Assembly (NCBI GenBank): GCA_903958995.1
Contig: CAJBVG010000165.1
Coordinates: forward strand, 1-5,241
Direction: 5' to 3'
Length of the DNA stretch: 5,241 nt
From: an uncultured bacterium
GTDB taxonomy: Bacteria > Bacteroidota > Bacteroidia > Sphingobacteriales > Sphingobacteriaceae
The translations under genes were made by a program, and so were the position numbers. Positions 1 to 5,241 of the stretch are shown here, in pieces; within the stretch, counting starts at the first letter, position 1, and every line of letters starts with the position of its first letter. Under the pieces are notes generated by a model. That model saw only the letters and a list, made by a program, of their open reading frames with translations, made no database searches and was not told the origin of the DNA.

Positions 1-1
1 A

Positions 2-2191
2 TTAGTTCCCTAGTTCTGACATAAATTTTATTCGCATTAATTGAATCTCTTCTTTAGTATAATCGTCGTTGCCGAGTTCAGTAATTGCATCATCGAGCGA
101 ATCGGAATCAGCACCTCTGAAGTAATCAAACACTTCGTCCTGGCGATCATCATCAATTAATTCATCGATATAATAGCTCAAGTTTAATTTTGTACCAGAG
201 GAAACAATGGATTCTATTTCACCGATTAATTGCTCAAAGCTCATACCTTTTGAATTGGCAATATCTTCTAATGAAATTTTACGATCGATGTTTTGAATAA
301 TAGCTACTTTGATTGCTGATTTATTAGCAGTCGTTTTCACCACCATGTCCATCGGACGATCGATATCGTTTTCTTCAACGTATTTTTTAATCAAGGCTAC
401 GAATGGTGCGCCAAACTTCGCTGCTTTCCCTGTGCCTACTCCTGATATTTGTTTTAATTCTTCAATGTCGAGTGGATAATGAGTCGACATTTCTTGTAAT
501 GATGGTTCTTGAAAAACTACAAAAGGAGGAACATTATTTTTCTTGCCAATTTGTTTACACAAATCTTTAAGCATATTAAATAATACGGTATCACTAGCTG
601 CTACGCCAGAATGTGCATCATCATCTGCAGTTTCATCACTTTCATAATCCTTGTTCATACTGAACTTAATGGATGTAGGATTATTGATATAGGTTAAACC
701 GTTCTTCGTGATTTTTAGTAAGCCGTAATTCTCAATATCTTTTTGTAGGAATCCGGATAAGAGTGCCTGACGAATAACCGACTCCCAAAGTTTTCTACTT
801 TCTTCTTTACCGGCACCGTAACATTCTGCTTTTATATGACCAAAATCTTGAATAGATTTATTGTCTTCGCCTAAGATTACACTGATGGTATATTCGGCAT
901 TAAATTTCTCATTTAATTCTTTCACTGCTTTCAGTGCAATGAGCAAGAACTCTTGTGCTTCAAAGCGTTCGCGAGGGTAGCGACAATTATCGCACATGCC
1001 ATTACAAGCTTCTTCGTTAAACGTTTCTCCGAAGTAGTATAGAATTTGTTTTCTACGGCAAGCCGATGATTCTGCGTAATCGACCACTTCGTTTAAGATC
1101 TGCAATCCGATTTCTTTTTCAGCAACCGGTTTATCTTTCATAAACTTCGCCAATTTCATAATATCACTTTCTGCATAGAAAGCAATACAATTTCCTTCGC
1201 CTCCATCACGTCCTACTCGTCCGGTTTCTTGGTAATACCCTTCTAAGCTTTTCGGCATATCATGGTGAATTACGAAACGAACATCAGGTTTATCAATACC
1301 CATACCGAAGGCAATGGTTGCAACAATAACATCCACATCTTCCATCAAGAACATATCTTGATGCATGGCACGTTCTTTCGCTTCTAATCCTGCGTGATAT
1401 GGCAAAGCCTTAATTCCATTGAGGTTCAGGTTTTCTGCAATCTCCTCCACTTTCTTTCTACTCAAGCAGTAAATAATTCCCGATTTCCCGTGGTTGGCTT
1501 TAATGTATTTAATAATCTCTTTAACAACTTGCTTTTTAGGACGAATGTCGTAATAAAGATTAGGTCTGTTAAATGATGATTTATATAAGGTAGCGTCCTG
1601 CATTTGCAGGTTCTTCATTATGTCTTGTTGTACTTTAGGAGTAGCCGTTGCCGTTAAAGCGATAATTGGAACGTGACCACCTAATTGATTAATTACCGTT
1701 CTTATCTTACGATACTCTGGTCTGAAATCATGCCCCCATTCCGAAATACAATGGGCCTCATCTATTGCAACAAAGGATACCTGAGCAGATTTCAAGAAAT
1801 CAAGGTTCTCTTGTTTCGCTAAGGATTCTGGAGCAATGTAGAGTAATTTAGTGTCGCCAGACATTACATCACTTTTTACTTTAATGATGTCGGCTTTCGT
1901 TAATGATGAATTTAAGAAGTGAGCGATACTATCATTACTACCAAATGCACGGATTTGATCCACTTGGTTCTTCATTAAGGCAATAAGTGGTGAGATTACT
2001 AGGGCAACTCCATCACTCATCATAGCAGGCAGTTGATAGCACATCGACTTACCAGCACCGGTCGGCATAATCACAAAAGTATCATTACCAGAAAGAATAT
2101 TGGTTATAATGGCCTCTTGTTGCCCCTTGAATTGGTCGAAGCCAAAGAAGTTATGTAGGTTATCGAACAGTAATTTCTTAGTCTCTATCAT
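2..2191 (-). CDS. recQ: ATP-dependent DNA helicase RecQ (complete, 729 aa)
   Basis: This is a superfamily 2 3'-to-5' DNA helicase that acts in the cytoplasm in recombination and repair of stalled forks. Visible motifs, by residue: motif 0 (16-28, FGFDQFKGQQEAI), Walker A MPTGAGKS (42-49), motif Ia (66-73), the DEAH box (144-147) followed by the aromatic-rich loop with CISEWGHDFRP (148-158), motif III ALTATAT (178-184), and motif VI QETGRVGRDG (321-330). The zinc-binding cysteines of the RecQ-specific region are C378, C396, C400 and C403. A winged-helix region follows (about 410-510), then an acidic linker (about 515-526), an HRDC domain (about 532-608) and a C-terminal helix-turn-helix domain (about 625-725). 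E. coli RecQ has about 610 residues; the extra C-terminal domain explains the length and is common in Bacteroidota. The ATG at 2191-2189 leaves only 15 residues before motif 0, as expected. The TAA stop lies at the left edge. The gene is divergent from the isomerase gene. One oddity is Val326 in motif VI, where Ala is usual. Confidence 0.98.
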   Translation of the reverse strand: MIETKKLLFDNLHNFFGFDQFKGQQEAIITNILSGNDTFVIMPTGAGKSMCYQLPAMMSDGVALVISPLIALMKNQVDQIRAFGSNDSIAHFLNSSLTKADIIKVKSDVMSGDTKLLYIAPESLAKQENLDFLKSAQVSFVAIDEAHCISEWGHDFRPEYRKIRTVINQLGGHVPIIALTATATPKVQQDIMKNLQMQDATLYKSSFNRPNLYYDIRPKKQVVKEIIKYIKANHGKSGIIYCLSRKKVEEIAENLNLNGIKALPYHAGLEAKERAMHQDMFLMEDVDVIVATIAFGMGIDKPDVRFVIHHDMPKSLEGYYQETGRVGRDGGEGNCIAFYAESDIMKLAKFMKDKPVAEKEIGLQILNEVVDYAESSACRRKQILYYFGETFNEEACNGMCDNCRYPRERFEAQEFLLIALKAVKELNEKFNAEYTISVILGEDNKSIQDFGHIKAECYGAGKEESRKLWESVIRQALLSGFLQKDIENYGLLKITKNGLTYINNPTSIKFSMNKDYESDETADDDAHSGVAASDTVLFNMLKDLCKQIGKKNNVPPFVVFQEPSLQEMSTHYPLDIEELKQISGVGTGKAAKFGAPFVALIKKYVEENDIDRPMDMVVKTTANKSAIKVAIIQNIDRKISLEDIANSKGMSFEQLIGEIESIVSSGTKLNLSYYIDELIDDDRQDEVFDYFRGADSDSLDDAITELGNDDYTKEEIQLMRIKFMSELGN

Positions 2192-2231
2192 CCTAACACC
2201 CCGAAAATGAATTATTTATATAATTGCTCAA

Positions 2232-2258
2232 TTTGAAACCTAAAATAACATATTTTTG
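2232..2258 (+). promoter_or_regulatory. Candidate Bacteroidota-type promoter for the kdsD-manC pair
   Basis: TATTTTTG at 2251-2258 is an exact match to the TAnnTTTG -7 element used by the main sigma factor in Bacteroidota. A TTTG lies upstream at 2232-2235 as a possible -33 element. The 15-base gap between them is shorter than the roughly 17-23 usually described; another TTG at 2224-2226 would give 24. The -7 element ends 29 bases before the proposed TTG start, leaving room for a short leader. The -7 part is persuasive; the -33 part is not. Confidence 0.5.
2235..2242 (-). promoter_or_regulatory. Weak candidate -7 element for recQ
   Basis: Read on the minus strand this is TAGGTTTC, seven of eight positions matching TAnnTTTG, with C instead of the final G. 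It lies 43 bases upstream of the recQ ATG. I found no convincing TTG-type -33 element at the expected distance, so this is only a candidate. If both candidates are real, the recQ -7 element lies between the two elements of the rightward promoter and they would compete for polymerase. Confidence 0.22.
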
Positions 2259-2287
2259 CGAATAATATCCTACTATTTAAAAGAAAA

Positions 2288-3250
2288 TTGAAGACAGAAA
2301 AAGAAATACTCGACATTGCAAAAAGAGCCTTGCAAAATGAAGCTGATGCTTTATTACAGCTTCAAAATCAGCTCAATACAGATTTCTATAAGATTGTTCA
2401 ACTCTTATACGAATCTAAAGGCCGAGTAGTAGTAACTGGAATTGGTAAGAGTGCCATCATCGCAAACAAGATGGTTGCCACCTTTAATTCCACCGGAACA
2501 CCCTCTTTATTCATGCATGCGGCTGACGCTATTCATGGTGATTTAGGAATGATTCAACAACATGATGTGATTATTTGCATCTCGAAGAGCGGAAACACAC
2601 CAGAAATAAAAGTATTAGCTCCCTTATTGAAGCAATCGGGTAATACCTTAATTGCCATGGTGGGTAATATCGATTCATACTTAGCAAAGCAAGCCGATTA
2701 TATACTAGATACAACTGTAGAATCTGAAGCCTGCCCTAATAACCTTGCTCCTACAACAAGTACAACAGCACAATTGGCCATGGGCGATGCCTTAGCCGTT
2801 TGTTTATTGGAGACTCGTGAATTTAAAGCTGAAGACTTTGCGAAGTACCATCCAGGTGGTGCATTAGGTAAAAAATTATATTTGAAGGTGGGCGATTTGA
2901 GTATGCAAAACGAGAAACCTTCGGTTGATTTGAATGAAAATCTTTCGAATGTGATACTTGAAATTACGAGTAAACGTTTAGGCATGACTAGTGTTCTAAA
3001 TGGGAATGAGCTAGTTGGTGTGATTACGGATGGTGACTTAAGAAGATTAATTGCAAAGGGTTTCAGAAATGACTTACTTGCGAAAGATATTATGGGTAGT
3101 AACCCAAAAACAATCCAAAAAGATGAACTAGCAGTTCTGGCTTTGGAAATGATGAAGAACAATAATATTACACAATTAATCGTGATGGATGGAAATTCTT
3201 ACGAAGGAGTGATACATTTACACGATTTAATCAGAGAAGGTATTTTATAA
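2288..3250 (+). CDS. kdsD: D-arabinose-5-phosphate isomerase, KdsD/KpsF/GutQ family (320 aa)
   Basis: This enzyme interconverts D-ribulose 5-phosphate and D-arabinose 5-phosphate, the first step towards Kdo for the lipopolysaccharide inner core. It has a sugar-isomerase (SIS) domain (about 40-175) with GIGKS (51-55) and ISKSGNTPEI (98-107), the family signature EACPNNLAPTTSTTAQLAMGD (147-167), AEDFAKYHPGGALGKKL (181-197), and two CBS domains (about 200-265 and 266-320). The four residues implicated in E. coli KdsD catalysis (K59, E111, E152, H193) correspond to K54, E106, E147 and H188 at a constant offset of five. The start is TTG at 2288: the in-frame region upstream is open only to a TAA at 2246 and has no ATG, and the first downstream ATG (residue 62) would remove GKS. 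The start lies in an A-rich context (AAAAGAAAA), with no strong Shine-Dalgarno sequence. The stop codon overlaps the manC start. Assignment to Kdo synthesis rather than a paralogous GutQ/KpsF role is inference. Confidence 0.95.
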   Translation: MKTEKEILDIAKRALQNEADALLQLQNQLNTDFYKIVQLLYESKGRVVVTGIGKSAIIANKMVATFNSTGTPSLFMHAADAIHGDLGMIQQHDVIICISKSGNTPEIKVLAPLLKQSGNTLIAMVGNIDSYLAKQADYILDTTVESEACPNNLAPTTSTTAQLAMGDALAVCLLETREFKAEDFAKYHPGGALGKKLYLKVGDLSMQNEKPSVDLNENLSNVILEITSKRLGMTSVLNGNELVGVITDGDLRRLIAKGFRNDLLAKDIMGSNPKTIQKDELAVLALEMMKNNNITQLIVMDGNSYEGVIHLHDLIREGIL

Positions 3251-3253
3251 TGC
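3247..3253 (+). promoter_or_regulatory. TAATG stop-start overlap coupling kdsD and manC
   Basis: The kdsD TAA stop (3248-3250) and the manC ATG (3250-3252) share one A. No clear Shine-Dalgarno sequence precedes the ATG; the upstream stretch reads AGAAGGTATTTTATA, whose GAAGG lies about ten bases before the start and could serve weakly. This arrangement usually means co-transcription, and often re-initiation by ribosomes finishing the upstream gene. Confidence 0.75.
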
Positions 3254-4338
3254 AAGATAATAACAAGTATGCCATTATTATGGCAGGTGGAATCGGTAGT
3301 CGATTTTGGCCAATTAGTAAAACCAATCATCCAAAACAATTTTTAGATATACTAGGTACTGGTGAAACGCTTATACAGCAAACGTATAAACGCTTTCTAA
3401 AAATTTGTCCTGCCGAAAATATTTACATTGTTACCAACGAATCTTACCGCACTTTGGTTAACGAACAATTACCAGATATTGCAAACAGTCAGATTTTAGG
3501 CGAACCATTAGCTAAAAACACAGCTCCTTGTATCGCTTATTCTTGCCATAAAATTCATAAAATTAATCCGAACGCTGTTGTTACGGTAGCACCATCCGAT
3601 CATTTAATTTTAAATGAAGAAGAGTTTTGCAAGCAAATTAATATGGCATTAGAAACTGCCGAAGCCAATGATTTTTTAATCACGCTAGGTATTAAACCTA
3701 CTCGCCCAGATACTGGTTACGGTTACATTCAGTACCATGAGCAGATTAATGAAGGCGGACATTATAAGGTGAAAACATTTACTGAAAAACCAAATTTAGA
3801 ATTAGCAAAAACCTTTATACAAAGCGGCGATTTCCTTTGGAATGCTGGTATCTTCGTATGGAGCACCAAAAGTATTTTAAAAGCATTCGCTAAATATTTA
3901 CCAGACATTAACGACATTTTCACTGAAGGTAAATTGTATTATAACACTTCACAAGAACATAATTTTATTGAGCGTTCGTATTCACAATGCAGTAACATTT
4001 CTATCGATTATGGCATAATGGAGAAAGCAAGTAACGTACAAGTTTTTGCGGCTGATTTCGGTTGGTCTGATTTAGGAACTTGGGGTTCGCTTTATACGGT
4101 ACTCGATAAAGATTATGTAAGTAATGCTGTAGTTTTCCCGAAGAATGTAATTATGTACGATTCTAATAATTGTATCGTAAATACAAACGTAGAGAAACTT
4201 GTTGTTATAAAAGGCCTAGAAGACTTTATCGTAGTTGACTCTGGTGATGTGTTGCTTATTTGTCCGAAGAACGAAGAGCAAGAGATTAAGCAGATTGTGG
4301 CAGATATTAAAATGAAAAAAGGCGAACGTTTCGTTTAA
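3250..4338 (+). CDS. manC: Mannose-1-phosphate guanylyltransferase, short form (362 aa)
   Basis: The enzyme joins mannose 1-phosphate and GTP to give GDP-mannose, the donor and precursor for mannose, fucose and related sugars in surface glycans. The N-terminal nucleotidyltransferase fold starts directly with MAGGIGSRFWPIS (11-23), the GTP-binding G-G-x-G-x-R-x-x-P loop, followed by PKQF (28-31). Also present are APSDHLI (114-120, with the likely metal-binding D117), PDTGYGYIQ (153-161), FTEKP (177-181, sugar-phosphate binding), WNAGIFVW (197-204) and DFGWSDLGTW (269-278). A beta-rich tail (about 290-340) ends the protein. The cupin-type phosphomannose isomerase domain of bifunctional ManC/AlgA proteins (about 480 aa) is absent, so mannose 6-phosphate isomerisation and the phosphomannomutase step must be encoded elsewhere. 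The gene is coupled to kdsD by a one-base overlap and ends 4 bp from the convergent kinase gene. The family is clear; which glycan uses its product cannot be seen here. Confidence 0.95.
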   Translation: MQDNNKYAIIMAGGIGSRFWPISKTNHPKQFLDILGTGETLIQQTYKRFLKICPAENIYIVTNESYRTLVNEQLPDIANSQILGEPLAKNTAPCIAYSCHKIHKINPNAVVTVAPSDHLILNEEEFCKQINMALETAEANDFLITLGIKPTRPDTGYGYIQYHEQINEGGHYKVKTFTEKPNLELAKTFIQSGDFLWNAGIFVWSTKSILKAFAKYLPDINDIFTEGKLYYNTSQEHNFIERSYSQCSNISIDYGIMEKASNVQVFAADFGWSDLGTWGSLYTVLDKDYVSNAVVFPKNVIMYDSNNCIVNTNVEKLVVIKGLEDFIVVDSGDVLLICPKNEEQEIKQIVADIKMKKGERFV

Positions 4339-4342
4339 GCAA

Positions 4343-5241
4343 CTAAACTTTCTTTAAGGTAAACGCAAAGGTGGTTCCCACTTCTTTGGTACTACGCACA
4401 TTGATCGTTTGATCGTGAGCCTCTATGATGTGTTTAACGATAGATAATCCTAGTCCTGTTCCACCACCATCTCGTGATCTACTTTTATCAACACGATAGA
4501 ATCGCTCGAATAAGCGTGGCAGATGTTCTTCATCTATACCAATACCATCGTCGGTAATTTCAATTAAGATGTTTTCATCCATATCATACAAACCAACAAA
4601 TGTATGTCCATCTACTTTACCGTATTTAATAGAGTTTACAATTAGGTTGATTATCACTTGGCGAATACGATCCTTATCGGCTTCTACAATGAAAGGAACA
4701 TCGCAACCATCTTTGATAGATAGCTTAATGTTTTTCTCTTTCGCTCTAAAATCTAAACTATCGAAGATGTCGTGAATTAAATCATTGATATCGAAAACTT
4801 CCAACTCCATGGTTAAGAAACCCGACTCTAATTGAGAGATGGCTTCTAAATCATCCACTAAGGATGCAATACGGTCTGTACTTTTTGCCGCTTTTTTTAA
4901 GAAGTGAATTAATACTTCCGGATCTTCCCAAGCCCCGTCGATTAAGGTGTTTACGTATCCTTGAATATTGAAAATTGGAGTTTTTAATTCATGAGAAACA
5001 TTCCCTAAAAATTCTTTACGGTAACGTTCCATGGTTCGAAGTTGTTCAATCTCCGATGTCTTATCGGCTGCCCAATCTCTTACCTCTCGCTCCATTTCAT
5101 TAATGGGATCGAGCATATTAATGTCGCTAATTTTAGGATCCAGCTTACGAACTTTTAAGCTGTGAATATTCTTGTACACTAATTTTATCTTACGATAAAT
5201 AAAAACTTCTATCGCATATAAAAATAGGAAATAGGAAATTA
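4343..5241 (-). CDS. Sensor histidine kinase, PhoR-like (5' end cut off by window edge)
   Basis: This is the C-terminal 298 residues of a membrane-bound two-component kinase; numbering is from the first full codon at 5239. A hydrophobic stretch, ISYFLFLYAIEVFIY (1-15), then RKIK, looks like the end of a membrane helix with its positive cytoplasmic flank. A charged helical linker (about 40-75) leads into the DHp domain with the H-box NVSHELKTP (80-88), phospho-acceptor H83 at 4991-4993. The ATPase domain shows the N-box NLIVNSIKYG (198-207), G1 DDGIGID (230-236), F-box FERFYRVD (244-251) and G2 GGGTGLGLSIVKH (258-270), so kinase activity is expected. A GTG at 5179-5177 could be taken as the start, but the frame continues open to the edge and encodes the membrane segment, so the real start lies beyond 5241. 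Similar Bacteroidota kinases have about 340 residues, which suggests some 40 residues are missing. The stop is TAG. Signal and partner regulator are unknown. Confidence 0.95.
   Translation of the reverse strand, partial: ISYFLFLYAIEVFIYRKIKLVYKNIHSLKVRKLDPKISDINMLDPINEMEREVRDWAADKTSEIEQLRTMERYRKEFLGNVSHELKTPIFNIQGYVNTLIDGAWEDPEVLIHFLKKAAKSTDRIASLVDDLEAISQLESGFLTMELEVFDINDLIHDIFDSLDFRAKEKNIKLSIKDGCDVPFIVEADKDRIRQVIINLIVNSIKYGKVDGHTFVGLYDMDENILIEITDDGIGIDEEHLPRLFERFYRVDKSRSRDGGGTGLGLSIVKHIIEAHDQTINVRSTKEVGTTFAFTLKKV

Larger units (their letters stand above)
2192..2287. other. Divergent intergenic region between recQ and kdsD
   Basis: These 96 very AT-rich bases separate two divergently transcribed genes and must hold the 5' leaders of both and probably both promoters. 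Besides the promoter candidates listed separately, two short inverted repeats are visible. AATTAT and ATAATT (2210-2215 and 2220-2225) are separated by 4 bases. AATTG and CAATT (2222-2226 and 2229-2233) are separated by 2 bases, and the second arm overlaps the upstream TTTG of the rightward promoter candidate. Such short AT-rich repeats arise easily by chance, so a role as operator is only a possibility. No small open frame or RNA gene is apparent. Confidence 0.7.

Noticed and set aside
1394..1576. A 60-residue plus-strand open frame inside recQ
   Set aside because: It lies antisense to conserved helicase coding sequence, shows no recognisable domain, and is best explained as a shadow of recQ.
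2698..3162. A 154-residue minus-strand open frame inside kdsD
   Set aside because: It is antisense to the SIS/CBS coding region; its serine- and phenylalanine-rich composition is what the opposite strand of an AT-rich gene gives.
4323..4333. Hairpin CGAA-CGT-TTCG as a terminator of manC
   Set aside because: The 4-bp stem lies inside the manC coding sequence and is not followed by a T-tract, so it is unlikely to terminate transcription.
4569..4775. A 68-residue plus-strand open frame inside the kinase gene
   Set aside because: It is antisense to the conserved ATPase-domain coding sequence and has no recognisable features.
1..5241. Mobile element, defence system, CRISPR array or RNA gene
   Set aside because: Nearly all of the window is accounted for by four well-conserved housekeeping-type genes; no direct repeats, integrase or transposase motifs, tRNA-like folds or spacer arrays were seen on either strand.

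Overview
The window looks like an ordinary, AT-rich chromosomal segment from a member of the Bacteroidota. Three things point there. RecQ carries the extra C-terminal helix-turn-helix domain typical of that phylum. The histidine kinase resembles the compact PhoR-like kinases common in it. A match to the phylum's -7 promoter element (TAnnTTTG) sits in front of the sugar-phosphate isomerase gene. The class cannot be fixed from the sequence alone.

Layout from left to right: (1) recQ, complete, minus strand, 2-2191, a DNA repair helicase. (2) A 96-bp divergent intergenic region, 2192-2287, with a recognisable promoter for the rightward genes and a weaker one for recQ. (3) A rightward two-gene unit: an arabinose-5-phosphate isomerase (kdsD/kpsF type, 2288-3250, TTG start), overlapping by one base a short mannose-1-phosphate guanylyltransferase (manC type, 3250-4338). 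(4) After a gap of only 4 bp, a convergent sensor histidine kinase gene on the minus strand, 4343 to the right edge. Its 5' end is cut off by the window; the frame stays open to base 5241 and encodes the end of a membrane segment there.

The two rightward genes both make activated-sugar precursors for the cell envelope: arabinose 5-phosphate for Kdo (lipopolysaccharide inner core) and GDP-mannose for mannose, fucose and related sugars in O-antigen, capsule or glycoproteins. Their overlap suggests coupled expression. recQ and the kinase gene are neighbours without an evident functional tie to this pair. All catalytic motifs checked are present. I found no RNA gene, CRISPR array, insertion sequence, large repeat or sign of recent transfer. 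I see no previously undescribed system here; the findings are small-scale points on starts, gene boundaries, promoter architecture and one motif variant.
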